Shown here: positions 22,991-31,369 of the stretch, in pieces
Numbering within the stretch: position 1 is the first letter of the stretch
Layout of the letters: each line of letters begins with the position of its first letter
From: a virus
IMG/VR virus record: IMGVR_UViG_3300028654_000014
Span: 1 to 64,000 of that record
Length of the DNA: 64,000 bases
Direction: 5' to 3' (one strand)
Position numbers and translations under genes: made by a program
The notes under the pieces: model-generated
Told to the model about the DNA's origin: nothing
Database searches by the model: none
Seen by the model: the letters and a program-made list of their open reading frames with translations, nothing else

Positions 22991-23616
22991 AAACAGCAAT
23001 ATTTACAACTACTTATCTAGTCCCCCAAGAAAGATTTGATAAAACTGTCAAATTTCTTGATTATTATTCAAGAAAAACTAATTATGATATATACGTTTTA
23101 GATAATAATTCTCCATTAGAAAAAGCAATTGAATTACAACTATTATTTCCTCAAATCAAAATTATAAGATATGATGAACATTTTGATAGACCAAGCCATT
23201 TAGATTATAAATATCTTTGGAGAGCAGTTTTTGATCTTCAAAACTATTTTAATGAATATGAAAAGATAATTTATATGGATAATGACTTTTATATACTTTC
23301 TGATAAAATGTTCAATTATATCAATGATTTAAAAGATTCATGGACCACTTTTTGGTGTAAAATGCATCAATTTCCAGAAACAGGATGCCATATAATTCTT
23401 AAAAATGATCCTAACTATACTAACTTTATTAAAGATTTAACTTTACAAAATTTTATAAACCTGTATAATAATAGTTGTATGGAAAATACTTTGCCCGTTT
23501 CAAAAATTGAGAAATCATTCAATGGTGATAGATTTGGGGAATTAAAAGATCCTCCAAAATTAGATGGATTGGATTTTTGGGCGCAAGCGAAATTGGAGGA
23601 TAGGATTGAACTTTAA
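22987..23616 (+). CDS. GT-A-type glycosyltransferase
   Basis: 209 residues from ATG at 22987. Opening MKTAIFTTTY ... YDIYVLDNNS is the nucleotide-binding start of a GT-A fold, and YMDNDFYI near 97-104 supplies the DxD metal site. Likely transfers a sugar from a nucleotide donor; acceptor unknown. The GGAGG in its last codons serves the next gene. Confidence 0.6.
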   Translation: MKTAIFTTTYLVPQERFDKTVKFLDYYSRKTNYDIYVLDNNSPLEKAIELQLLFPQIKIIRYDEHFDRPSHLDYKYLWRAVFDLQNYFNEYEKIIYMDNDFYILSDKMFNYINDLKDSWTTFWCKMHQFPETGCHIILKNDPNYTNFIKDLTLQNFINLYNNSCMENTLPVSKIEKSFNGDRFGELKDPPKLDGLDFWAQAKLEDRIEL

Positions 23617-23746
23617 TATTCTAGCTTATAGATTAAATCAACCTATTCATGGTAATATTCATGATCCTTTTTATTGGATTCCAACAGTTTATTCAGGATA
23701 TGTAGAAATATTTAGATTAGTTGAATTTAGAGAATATAATGACTAA
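23606..23746 (+). CDS. Small protein, possible YE-tail relative
   Basis: 46 residues from TTG at 23606, which has GGAGG six bases upstream; no ATG is available. Ends VEFREYND, so Tyr is near the end but the pattern is altered. Aromatic-rich (FYWIPTVYSGY). Confidence 0.45.
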   Translation: MNFNILAYRLNQPIHGNIHDPFYWIPTVYSGYVEIFRLVEFREYND

Positions 23747-23897
23747 ATTATGGTATAATACAAGAAAAGTATGGAAACATATGCCATTCTCTTCAACAAG
23801 GAAAAATTATACTATACATTTCACAGGTAAGAAAAATATTATATCTGATAGAGAAATAATATATGAAGATGATATTTTAATAATGGAATATAAATGA
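23739..23897 (+). CDS. YE-tail mini-protein
   Basis: 52 residues, MTKLWYNTRKVW to DDILIMEYK. ATGA overlap with the next gene. Function unknown. Confidence 0.6.
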   Translation: MTKLWYNTRKVWKHMPFSSTRKNYTIHFTGKKNIISDREIIYEDDILIMEYK

Positions 23898-24010
23898 TAT
23901 TAGTTTATTGGAGCGAAATATATGCAGATCCATTTAAATTATATCCAATAGAATATTATTGTAATATACCAGTTAGTAAAGTTCATATAAAAGTAATGGA
24001 GTATAAATGA
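23894..24010 (+). CDS. YE-tail mini-protein
   Basis: 38 residues, MILVYWSEIYAD to HIKVMEYK. The stop overlaps the nucleotidyltransferase start (ATGA). Confidence 0.6.
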   Translation: MILVYWSEIYADPFKLYPIEYYCNIPVSKVHIKVMEYK

Positions 24011-24621
24011 TTTGTATCATACCTTGTGCCGGATTTGGAAAACGAATGGGAATGAAAAAGAACCAATCCAAAGAAATGCTCCCAGATACTGATTTTAAAA
24101 ATGATCATATAATTGATTATAGTATAAATATTTGTAGAACATTAGAAATTGAACCAATAGTAGTTACAAGAAAAGAGAAGAAAGATTTAATTAATTATTT
24201 AAAAGAAAAGAAAGTTAAATACATCATTTTTAATCCAAATGAACATAATGAATGGTATGATTCAGTTTTAGCTTCACAAGCTCATTGGGATGAAGATAAT
24301 TTATTAATTCTACCAGATACAAGATTCTTACCAATATTTCCAACTATTTCTGATATTAAAAAAGGATTGGAATTGGGAAATGAAGCAGTATTTGCAGTTC
24401 ACAAAGTTAATGACCCACAAAATTGGGGAATAATTAAAGATTATTCTTTATTTGAAAAACCTGAAAATATGGAAGGTCCTCAAAGAGCTTGGGGATTAAT
24501 AGGTTTTAAAAAATCTTATGGATTTAATTTATTTAGTCGAATGAAGATGAAAAATCAAGAATTAGAACATGCAGGATTTGTATATTTAAATAGCTTTTTG
24601 GATATTACAAGAGGTAAATAA
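24007..24621 (+). CDS. Sugar nucleotidyltransferase-like protein
   Basis: 204 residues. PCAGFGKRMG at residues 5-14 followed by SKEMLP is the nucleotide-binding start of the NTP-transferase family that makes NDP-sugars; LLILPDTRF near 100 corresponds to the metal-binding Asp region. It may supply the donor for the two glycosyltransferases upstream. Sugar specificity cannot be told. Confidence 0.65.
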   Translation: MICIIPCAGFGKRMGMKKNQSKEMLPDTDFKNDHIIDYSINICRTLEIEPIVVTRKEKKDLINYLKEKKVKYIIFNPNEHNEWYDSVLASQAHWDEDNLLILPDTRFLPIFPTISDIKKGLELGNEAVFAVHKVNDPQNWGIIKDYSLFEKPENMEGPQRAWGLIGFKKSYGFNLFSRMKMKNQELEHAGFVYLNSFLDITRGK

Positions 24622-25592
24622 TGGGAGTTTTTAAAGTAAAAAAGATTACCAATATTAATGATGTAAAAGTCAATGATGAACTTCCTGAATCAGATTTCGC
24701 ATCAATGACCAGTGAAGGAAATTTCGTACAACTTGAATATATTGATGATGAACATACAAAAGAACCTTATAAAGTCAAGCCAGGAATTTGGGCAGTACAA
24801 AAAGTAGGTATGAGTTTAAAATTAGAAGCTACAAGCTTTGTAAGTGATAAAATATTAGATTCATTTGTAAGTACAAAGAATATTACTGATAAAATTGATT
24901 GCTTTTTCAATAAAATTCCAGTTTATAAGGAATTGGGATTTGAAGTGGCGAAAAGAGCAGCTTTATTATATGGTCCCGCAGGATGTGGAAAATCGACCAG
25001 CCTTGCATTAGTAGCAAACAAATATACAGCAGATAATAAAACAGCAGTCATAATATGGCATACAGATAAATTTGAGTCATACCAAATTAAGGATTTTATC
25101 AAATCTTTTGAATATGATGGAGTTGAAAAGCTCATTTTGATTATAGAGGATGTTGGAGGAGCAGAAATTGAAGGTGCTCGAATGAAATCTGACAGTTCCC
25201 TACTTTCATTATTAGATAATCAAGAAAAAACCTTTAAGATTCCAGTATTTATACTCGCAACAACAAATTATCCTGAAAATTTCATGGGCAATCTTACAAA
25301 CCGTCCTAATCGATTTGACGATAAAATAGAAGTATCCTATCCAGAAGCAAAACAAAGAGAAGAATTATTATCATTCTTTTTAAAAGAAAGTCCTTCACAA
25401 GAAGCAAAAGATCTGATATTATCTAATAAGACAAAGGAATTTTCAGCGGCTCATATAAGAGAGATAGTGATAAGGTCAAAAATATATGATAAATCAATTG
25501 AAGCTGTCATTACAGAAATGCACAAAGAGATTGAGAAGTATAAGAAAGCCTTTGCAGAAGAACGAAAAATGGGATTCGAAATTGATGATTAA
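24621..25592 (+). CDS. AAA+ ATPase
   Basis: 323 residues. An N-terminal domain of about 100 residues, then Walker A GPAGCGKST (about 119), Walker B LILIIEDVGG (about 172), sensor 1 ATTNYPE, and NRPNRFD (about 227) with the arginine finger. Classical AAA layout, closest in style to ATPases that remodel protein complexes. Partner unknown; the MoxR and VWA genes follow. Confidence 0.7.
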   Translation: MGVFKVKKITNINDVKVNDELPESDFASMTSEGNFVQLEYIDDEHTKEPYKVKPGIWAVQKVGMSLKLEATSFVSDKILDSFVSTKNITDKIDCFFNKIPVYKELGFEVAKRAALLYGPAGCGKSTSLALVANKYTADNKTAVIIWHTDKFESYQIKDFIKSFEYDGVEKLILIIEDVGGAEIEGARMKSDSSLLSLLDNQEKTFKIPVFILATTNYPENFMGNLTNRPNRFDDKIEVSYPEAKQREELLSFFLKESPSQEAKDLILSNKTKEFSAAHIREIVIRSKIYDKSIEAVITEMHKEIEKYKKAFAEERKMGFEIDD

Positions 25593-25689
25593 TGGATATT
25601 ATTGTTTTGATAGTGAACAATTTCATTATTTTCAATCACATTCTTCTTGCAAATCTTGTAATTTTGTATTAGAATATATAAATGATTAA
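25585..25689 (+). CDS. YE-tail mini-protein with a three-residue extension
   Basis: 34 residues, MINGYYCFDSEQ to NFVLEYIND. The tail VLEY is followed by IND before the stop, as at 23606 (EYND). Contains CKSC. Overlaps the AAA+ gene by 8 bases. Confidence 0.5.
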   Translation: MINGYYCFDSEQFHYFQSHSSCKSCNFVLEYIND

Positions 25690-25710
25690 CTAAACAAAAG
25701 GGAGAAATAG

Positions 25711-26775
25711 ATGAAGCCAGGAAATATTAAAGATGTAATGGATTTAGCAAAAAGAGCACGAGAAAGAGGTCATAGATTTAATCCATGTTTTGTAAGTCCT
25801 CCAGGAGTTGGAAAATCAGAAATCGTTCAACAATGGTGTAAAGAAAATGGTTACGATTTTATTGATATTAGATTAGCTTATAAAGAAGCTCCTGATATGA
25901 TCGGATTTCCACAACCAAGAGAAGTTACCGATAAAAATGGTACAGTAAGACAAGTTTGTTTATATTTTACCCCAGAAATTTGGCCAACAGAAGGTAAGGG
26001 AGTTATTTTCTTAGATGAAATTAACCGAGGTACAACTTCTGTTATGAATACTTGTATGCAACTTTTGACTGATAGAAAGATTGAAAAATACTCACTTCCT
26101 GAAGGATGGATAATTGCTGCCGCGATAAATCCTGAAAATGAACACAATGATGTAAATACAATGGATACAGCTTTAAAAGATCGTTTAGAAATCTTTGAAG
26201 TAAATTATGATAAGAAAACATTTGTATCCTTTATGAAAGATTCAAGCTGGGATAAAAATATCGTTATGTTTGTAGAATCAAATATGTGGTCATATTCCAA
26301 ACCAGAAGATGTTGGAGAAACAGCGGGAAATAAATATCTATCCCCAAGAACTTTAAGCAAATTAAATGCAGCTTTAAAATCTGATATTCCAAAAGATATG
26401 GAATTAGATTTCTATGAAGGAATTTTGGGTAAAAATGTCGGGAGAGCATTTTTCCAATTTATGAATGATGAACAACCAGTACTTTACAAAGATATTGTAA
26501 AGAATCCAGCTAAAGCATTTGAGAAGCTTAAAAGATTCAGTGATCCTGCAAAATACATGGCTGGACACATTTCTTTAACAATCAAAGATATTGTTGAAAA
26601 TCATGATATTGATGATGAATTGTTAGTAAAAGTAATTTTAAACATTCCAGCTGATAGTGGACCATCACTTGTAAGTGAATTGGAATTTAAAAGAAAAGAT
26701 CCAACTCTCTTAGATCGTTTGTTAAAAAATTATCCTGCTGTAAAGAAATACTTTAAGGATGTTTTGAATAAATAA
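25711..26775 (+). CDS. MoxR-type AAA+ ATPase
   Basis: 354 residues. Walker A SPPGVGKSE (about 29-37), Walker B VIFLDEINR (about 98-106), sensor 1 AAINPEN, and a C-terminal helical lid. MoxR ATPases act with VWA-domain proteins, often in protein activation or metal insertion; the next gene encodes such a partner. GGGAG six bases before the ATG. Confidence 0.75.
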   Translation: MKPGNIKDVMDLAKRARERGHRFNPCFVSPPGVGKSEIVQQWCKENGYDFIDIRLAYKEAPDMIGFPQPREVTDKNGTVRQVCLYFTPEIWPTEGKGVIFLDEINRGTTSVMNTCMQLLTDRKIEKYSLPEGWIIAAAINPENEHNDVNTMDTALKDRLEIFEVNYDKKTFVSFMKDSSWDKNIVMFVESNMWSYSKPEDVGETAGNKYLSPRTLSKLNAALKSDIPKDMELDFYEGILGKNVGRAFFQFMNDEQPVLYKDIVKNPAKAFEKLKRFSDPAKYMAGHISLTIKDIVENHDIDDELLVKVILNIPADSGPSLVSELEFKRKDPTLLDRLLKNYPAVKKYFKDVLNK

Positions 26776-26819
26776 TGATTTTCATAGTGTATTTAAATAC
26801 GAGAGGGAGATTTTAAGAT

Positions 26820-28121
26820 ATGACTAAAACAGAGGAACTTTTACAGTCATGTATTTATAAGATAGTAAGGGATAATGCTTTTATTGGTGGTTTGTTACAA
26901 GAATTAACTTTTAAATTTAGTAATGAAGTACCAACAGCTGCGATTGGTTTTGATAAAAAGACCCAAAAGTATGAATTATACTTCAATCTTGACTTTTTTC
27001 AGAAAATGGAGAAGGAACAAAGAATTGCAGTATTAATGCATGAAATCCTTCATTTTCTTCATAAACATCTATTTCGATGGATGCAAATGAAAGTTGATGA
27101 AAAGGACCGATTTTTATGGAACATTGCAGCAGACATGGCCATAAACCAATACATTGAAAACCTCCCAAAAGGCTCTATAAGCATAGATAATTACAAAGAT
27201 GCTAAAGGACAGCCTTTTCCAAAATTCCAGCCCATGGAAGCCTATTACGATCTAATACAACAGAATAGAGAAGGAGATAAGACCAAAGGACAGGATTTAA
27301 AAGATCCTAATGGTGAACCTTCAAAAGATAAGAACGGAAATTCTATTGTTGATCCTAATGGAAAGCCTTATGATTCCAAAGGAACGGGCAATGAGGGATC
27401 AAATAAGGAAGAATTGGACAAATATACAGCAATGGATGAGCATAAATGGGAAGATCTTTCAGATGAAGAAAAAGAAAGAATGGCTAGAGAAGCTGAAAAG
27501 CTTATTAAACGAACCATTGAAAAAACAGCTTATAGTCATTCAAATATTCCAGGATATGTTGAAGATTTCTTAAAAGATTTAAGTGCATATTTAAGGAAAT
27601 TGAATTATAAAGCTATTTTAAGAAATGCAATAAAGAAAACAGTAATGAGTCAAGATAGAGAAAATTCATGGAAGAAACCTAATAAAAGATTTGGAGAAGT
27701 AGCCCCTGGAACTTCTTTAAGTAGAACTCCAAGAATTAATATGTATGTTGATACTTCAGGATCAATTTCTTATCAAGAACTTACAGAATTTTTAAGTATT
27801 ATTGATGGATTTTTAAAAGCCGGAAATAAAGATTGTAGATTAGTTTTATGGCATACAAATCCTTATTATAATAAGAAATATAAACTTAATAGTAAATTAG
27901 ATTCAAAAGTAGTTCAAGCAGGAGGAACAGATCCTCAACCTACTTTAGAATTGATTCAAAAAACTAGCCCCGATCTTTCTATTATTCTAACAGATGGATT
28001 TTATGATAAATCTAATATTAAATTACATAGTGATGTAATATGGATTATTAGTAAAACTGGAAATAAAGATCATCCAAATTCTCATATTGGGAAAACGATT
28101 CTTTTAGAAGGAATTAAGTGA
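26820..28121 (+). CDS. VWA-like metallopeptidase-type protein, partner of MoxR
   Basis: 433 residues. N-terminal domain with zinc motif HEILHFLHKH near 75, an internal Asp/Gly/Lys-rich linker with repeated 'DPNG' units (about 155-195), and a C-terminal von Willebrand A-like domain with MIDAS D-T-S-G-S near 312 and TDGFY near 400. This layout (zincin-like plus VWA, next to MoxR) occurs in many bacteria and phages without firm function. GAGGGAG upstream. Confidence 0.7.
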   Translation: MTKTEELLQSCIYKIVRDNAFIGGLLQELTFKFSNEVPTAAIGFDKKTQKYELYFNLDFFQKMEKEQRIAVLMHEILHFLHKHLFRWMQMKVDEKDRFLWNIAADMAINQYIENLPKGSISIDNYKDAKGQPFPKFQPMEAYYDLIQQNREGDKTKGQDLKDPNGEPSKDKNGNSIVDPNGKPYDSKGTGNEGSNKEELDKYTAMDEHKWEDLSDEEKERMAREAEKLIKRTIEKTAYSHSNIPGYVEDFLKDLSAYLRKLNYKAILRNAIKKTVMSQDRENSWKKPNKRFGEVAPGTSLSRTPRINMYVDTSGSISYQELTEFLSIIDGFLKAGNKDCRLVLWHTNPYYNKKYKLNSKLDSKVVQAGGTDPQPTLELIQKTSPDLSIILTDGFYDKSNIKLHSDVIWIISKTGNKDHPNSHIGKTILLEGIK

Positions 28122-28216
28122 AAAAAAGTTTAATATGGATTCCTAAATTAGGAATTAGAAGATGTATAAGAGGTGATATGTTTAAATACGAAACTCTTAT
28201 ATTGGATTATGAATGA
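28118..28216 (+). CDS. YE-tail mini-protein, very short
   Basis: 32 residues from GTG (GTGA overlap with the previous stop), KKSLIWIPKLG to TLILDYE. Tandem paralog of the next gene (MKNLIWLNNL ... ILEYK). Confidence 0.5.
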   Translation: MKKSLIWIPKLGIRRCIRGDMFKYETLILDYE

Positions 28217-28308
28217 AAAATTTAATTTGGTTGAATAATTTAAAATGTTTTATTTGGATTAAAAGAATAGGTGGTACACATGAAACTTTTATATTGGAAT
28301 ATAAATGA
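28213..28308 (+). CDS. YE-tail mini-protein, very short
   Basis: 31 residues, MKNLIWLNNLK to ETFILEYK. About the smallest complete member. ATGA overlap with the next gene. Confidence 0.5.
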   Translation: MKNLIWLNNLKCFIWIKRIGGTHETFILEYK

Positions 28309-28631
28309 TAGTAATTTTAAAAGATGAAGTAGTAGGAAAATCTTTACGTATTCCCATAATGATTGGAATTTCGGTATCAGTAAAATTTACATTAACTTCA
28401 ATAGCTAACTCTCAAATTATTGATTGTGAATTTTTAAGAGGAAAAGAATATAAAGCAAAATTAAAAAAAGATCCATTAATAGGAGATGAATTTTATTTTA
28501 TAAAACCAGAAAATTCTTCTAAAATATTTAAATTTGATAAATATGTTATTGATAAACACTTTTATATTAAAACAGAAAAACAAATACATCAAGAGAAATT
28601 TGATAAGAAAATGGATAAGATACTGAAATGA
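28305..28631 (+). CDS. Hypothetical protein with a KMDK-type C-terminus
   Basis: 108 residues, beta-rich in the first part (VSVKFTLTSIAN), ending QIHQEKFDKKMDKILK. The tail is closest to that of the gene at 10588 (QIHTQQFNNKMDELLK) although the rest differs. Function unknown. Confidence 0.55.
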   Translation: MIVILKDEVVGKSLRIPIMIGISVSVKFTLTSIANSQIIDCEFLRGKEYKAKLKKDPLIGDEFYFIKPENSSKIFKFDKYVIDKHFYIKTEKQIHQEKFDKKMDKILK

Positions 28632-28825
28632 TTCAATTATATTATATAGATAATACATGGTATGAAAATACTTACGAATTCATTGATTTTTCTAATGGTA
28701 GGAATTTATTGAACAAAAGTAAAAAAGAGATGTCCAGATTTGTTTATAAAGATTATAACGATACTGTTAGAGTTAATAGTGATTATATGTATAAATTAAA
28801 GCTTATTTTTGAAATTAGTGCTTGA
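28628..28825 (+). CDS. Small protein related to the YE-tail family at its N-terminus
   Basis: 65 residues. Begins MIQLYYIDNTWY like family members, but ends YKLKLIFEISA without the tail. The 3' end overlaps the -35 box of the next promoter, which may explain the altered end. Confidence 0.5.
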   Translation: MIQLYYIDNTWYENTYEFIDFSNGRNLLNKSKKEMSRFVYKDYNDTVRVNSDYMYKLKLIFEISA

Positions 28826-28850
28826 TTTTTGATTAAAGATTTGATATAAT
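28822..28850 (+). promoter_or_regulatory. Sigma-70 promoter
   Basis: TTGATT (28822-28827), 17 bases, TATAAT (28845-28850). The stretch ATTTGATATAATG is identical to the one at the 36831 promoter. Drives the gene at 28880. Confidence 0.7.
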
Positions 28851-28879
28851 GAATATTATTAACTAATAAGGAGATAATA

Positions 28880-29179
28880 ATGGAAACAGTAACATTTCAC
28901 GATTCAAAGAATAATATCACTTTTACGATTAAGAGTGAATTTGTAGAAACTTGTCCCGAATTTAAAACCACTCCCACGAAAGAATTAGTAGAAAAGCACA
29001 ATATCTTTAAATTCTTTCACAATCCTAATGGTCCATCAGTAACTGACCATAAAACCAACACTATTACATATTTTTTAAATGGTCATTTGGTTGAAGGTGA
29101 AGAATTGGAAAAGATTAAACATCGTGAACAATTCAATGGTAAAATGGATAAAGTTTTAGCAGATGAATCAGCTTCATAA
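28880..29179 (+). CDS. NGPS-motif protein with a KMDK-type C-terminus
   Basis: 99 residues; paralog of the protein at 2076 (shared NNITFT, FHN-NGP-V-DHK and TYFL-G). Adds the second shared C-terminal signature (REQFNGKMDKVL) and then ADESAS, an ending close to that of the gene at 32635 (QESAS). AAGGAG upstream, strong promoter: probably well expressed. Function unknown. Confidence 0.65.
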   Translation: METVTFHDSKNNITFTIKSEFVETCPEFKTTPTKELVEKHNIFKFFHNPNGPSVTDHKTNTITYFLNGHLVEGEELEKIKHREQFNGKMDKVLADESAS

Positions 29180-29182
29180 AAT

Positions 29183-29338
29183 ATGAATAGATTATTTATT
29201 GTAAATGAACCATTAACTTATAAATGGCATTTAGAAAATAATCATGGAGTTCATTATTTCAGTAATGATAAAGTATTAGTTAAGTATGCTGTAGTTATTG
29301 ATTATAGTAAAGGAATATATATTTGTATTTATGATTGA
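29183..29338 (+). CDS. YE-tail mini-protein
   Basis: 51 residues, MNRLFIVNEP to IYICIYD. ATGATTGA overlap with the next gene. Function unknown. Confidence 0.6.
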   Translation: MNRLFIVNEPLTYKWHLENNHGVHYFSNDKVLVKYAVVIDYSKGIYICIYD

Positions 29339-29552
29339 TCTAGATGAGTATAAAAATAAGAAGAAGCTCAAAGATATTGTAAAAGATCTTGAAGATTGTA
29401 AAATTAAACTTACAGGATCTTTAAATCTTTTAGAAGTTCATAAGAAATATATTCCTATAATGGAATCGATAAGTGTTTTACATAATAGTCGAACTCTTAT
29501 AGAAATTCATTTAAACAAGTACAAGAATTTACTAGAGAAAGAATTAGAATGA
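29331..29552 (+). CDS. Hypothetical coiled-coil protein
   Basis: 73 residues, MIDLDEYKNK to LLEKELE, highly charged and helical, probably a coiled coil. Starts in the tail codons of the preceding mini-protein. Confidence 0.55.
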   Translation: MIDLDEYKNKKKLKDIVKDLEDCKIKLTGSLNLLEVHKKYIPIMESISVLHNSRTLIEIHLNKYKNLLEKELE

Positions 29553-29896
29553 ATTGGAAAAGCTTTTATAAAAGAATTCCTAAACAAGTTAAAGTAGGTC
29601 AAAATACCTATGAGGTTGTTTGGAACAAAGGTTTTTCCCGCGATAAAAAACAATTAGGGGAAACAAGATTCTTTAACGAGAATCCGCAAATTGTTATTAA
29701 TTTAAATCAACCGATAGAAGAAGCTGTTCATACTTATTTTCATGAACTTTTACACATATTTAGTGAAGAATATGGTGCAAGATTGACAGAAAATCAAGTA
29801 ATAGTTCTAGAGCAGGGACTAAAGGACATTCTAGCCCCTAATAATATATTTACCAAAGGAGTCAAAAGTGATACGACCAAACCAAGAAAACGGTGA
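29549..29896 (+). CDS. Zincin-like metallopeptidase domain protein
   Basis: 115 residues. HELLH within TYFHELLHIF near 70-79 is an HExxH zinc site; a C-terminal helix with Glu (VLEQGLKDIL) could hold the third ligand. Single-domain zincins of this size are common in phages. Substrate unknown; a peptidoglycan or protein substrate cannot be told apart. Confidence 0.6.
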   Translation: MNWKSFYKRIPKQVKVGQNTYEVVWNKGFSRDKKQLGETRFFNENPQIVINLNQPIEEAVHTYFHELLHIFSEEYGARLTENQVIVLEQGLKDILAPNNIFTKGVKSDTTKPRKR

Positions 29897-30860
29897 GATA
29901 TTAAAGGCTTACGTCCAACTAGTTCAAACAACAGGAAGGTTTCCAAATTGTAGGGAAGTAGAAAGATTAATCACAAGTGATAGGCAAGTTAGAAAACATT
30001 TTGGAGGATATACAGCTTTAAAAGAAACAGTAATTAAATTTCATCCAGAACTGTTAGAATTTGATCAAACACATGAAAATGAAGCTAAAGTATTAGTATT
30101 TGATATTGAAACTGCTCCTATAACAGCTCACGTTTGGGGATTATGGGAAAATAATGTATCATTGAATCAAATAGTTAAAGATTGGCATGTTTTAAGCTGG
30201 AGCGCAAAATGGTTAGGAAATCAAGAGATACTATACAAAGATCAAAGAAAAAATAAGAATGTAGAAGATGATACTGAAATATTAAAAGGTATCTGGAAAT
30301 TATTAGATGAAGCAGATGTTGTAATTACCCAAAATGGTAAGAGTTTTGATGTTAAGAAACTTAATGCTCGATTTGCTTTAAAAGGAATGAAACCGCCAAG
30401 TAGTTTTAGACACATTGATATTTGTCGCGTGGCTAAAAAACATTTTGGATTTTCAAGTCATAAATTAGAATATATGACCGATAAATTATGTAAGAAATAT
30501 AAGAAGTTAAAGCATAAGAAATTCCAAGGCCATGAATTATGGACCCAATGTTTAGCTGGTAATTTAAAAGCTTGGAAAGAGATGGAAAAGTATAATAAAT
30601 ATGATGTATTATCATTAGAAGAATTGTATTATATTTTAATTCCCTGGGACAATACCATTAACTTTGATATTTATACAAATAAAGAAGAAAATATTTGTAA
30701 ATGTGGAAGTAAGAAATTTGTTAAAAAAGGATTTTATTACACTGCTTCTTCAAAATATCAGAGATATCAATGTATTAAATGTTATGCAGAATCAAGGGAT
30801 AATATTAATTTATTACCAAGTCATAAGAAGGATTCTTTGAAACGTGGCATTACAAGGTAA
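29868..30860 (+). CDS. DEDD-type 3'-5' exonuclease (RNase H-like) with zinc ribbon
   Basis: 330 residues from GTG at 29868 (AGGAG six bases upstream). N-terminal 55 residues (GRFPNCREVERLI ... VRKHFGGYTALKE) resemble the repeats associated with HNH enzymes. Exonuclease motifs: FDIET (about 79), NGKSFD (about 156), and YNKYDVLSLEEL (about 242). C-terminal C-x-C ... C-x-x-C zinc ribbon. Probably a DNA exonuclease in repair or replication. Confidence 0.7.
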   Translation: MIRPNQENGEILKAYVQLVQTTGRFPNCREVERLITSDRQVRKHFGGYTALKETVIKFHPELLEFDQTHENEAKVLVFDIETAPITAHVWGLWENNVSLNQIVKDWHVLSWSAKWLGNQEILYKDQRKNKNVEDDTEILKGIWKLLDEADVVITQNGKSFDVKKLNARFALKGMKPPSSFRHIDICRVAKKHFGFSSHKLEYMTDKLCKKYKKLKHKKFQGHELWTQCLAGNLKAWKEMEKYNKYDVLSLEELYYILIPWDNTINFDIYTNKEENICKCGSKKFVKKGFYYTASSKYQRYQCIKCYAESRDNINLLPSHKKDSLKRGITR

Positions 30861-30861
30861 A

Positions 30862-30996
30862 ATGATATTAACTTATATAACTTCTGTATATTATATAGGT
30901 AATATTCATCATATTGAATTTTGGTACGGTCCAGTAAATAATTATTTATCCAATAATTATGGTGATGAAGAAAAGATAATATTGTATTATGAATAA
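30862..30996 (+). CDS. YE-tail mini-protein
   Basis: 44 residues, MILTYITSVYY to EKIILYYE. ATGAATAA overlap with the next gene. Confidence 0.6.
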   Translation: MILTYITSVYYIGNIHHIEFWYGPVNNYLSNNYGDEEKIILYYE

Positions 30997-31150
30997 AATG
31001 TACTATATTTTTGATACAGGAATGTATCATATTGGAATTCAAACTGCATATAGTATAAGGTATTTTGATTATTCTCATAATGATTGGACATCTATTATTA
31101 ATAGAAAGATACATTACAAAGATATTAGATATGTATTAAATTATGAATAA
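30989..31150 (+). CDS. YE-tail mini-protein
   Basis: 53 residues, MNKMYYIFDTG to IRYVLNYE. Very Tyr-rich. ATGAATAA overlap with the next gene. Confidence 0.6.
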   Translation: MNKMYYIFDTGMYHIGIQTAYSIRYFDYSHNDWTSIINRKIHYKDIRYVLNYE

Positions 31151-31208
31151 ATTAATATTAGTACTTTCATTTTTATTATTACTTGTAACTATTTTGTATA
31201 GAAGATGA
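31143..31208 (+). CDS. Very small membrane peptide
   Basis: 21 residues, MNKLILVLSFLLLLVTILYRR: a single transmembrane segment. Overlaps both neighbours in the usual way (ATGAATAA, ATGA), which supports it as a translated unit despite its size. Confidence 0.45.
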   Translation: MNKLILVLSFLLLLVTILYRR

Positions 31209-31369
31209 ATAAACTTTTATTAGATGGTACTGGTATTTTTGGTAAAACTAAATATTGGATTATGAAAGATGATAGATTATATGAATCAATAAGTATGCGT
31301 TTATTGGAAAACACAGTTAATGATTTAAATATTAAAAATGATAAAGTTATATTAGAATATGAGGATTAA
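31205..31369 (+). CDS. YE-tail mini-protein with an EYED end
   Basis: 54 residues, MNKLLLDGTGIF to KVILEYED. The final codons GAGGAT provide GAGG seven bases before the RecA-like start, the same arrangement as at 4732 before the reductase. Confidence 0.65.
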   Translation: MNKLLLDGTGIFGKTKYWIMKDDRLYESISMRLLENTVNDLNIKNDKVILEYED

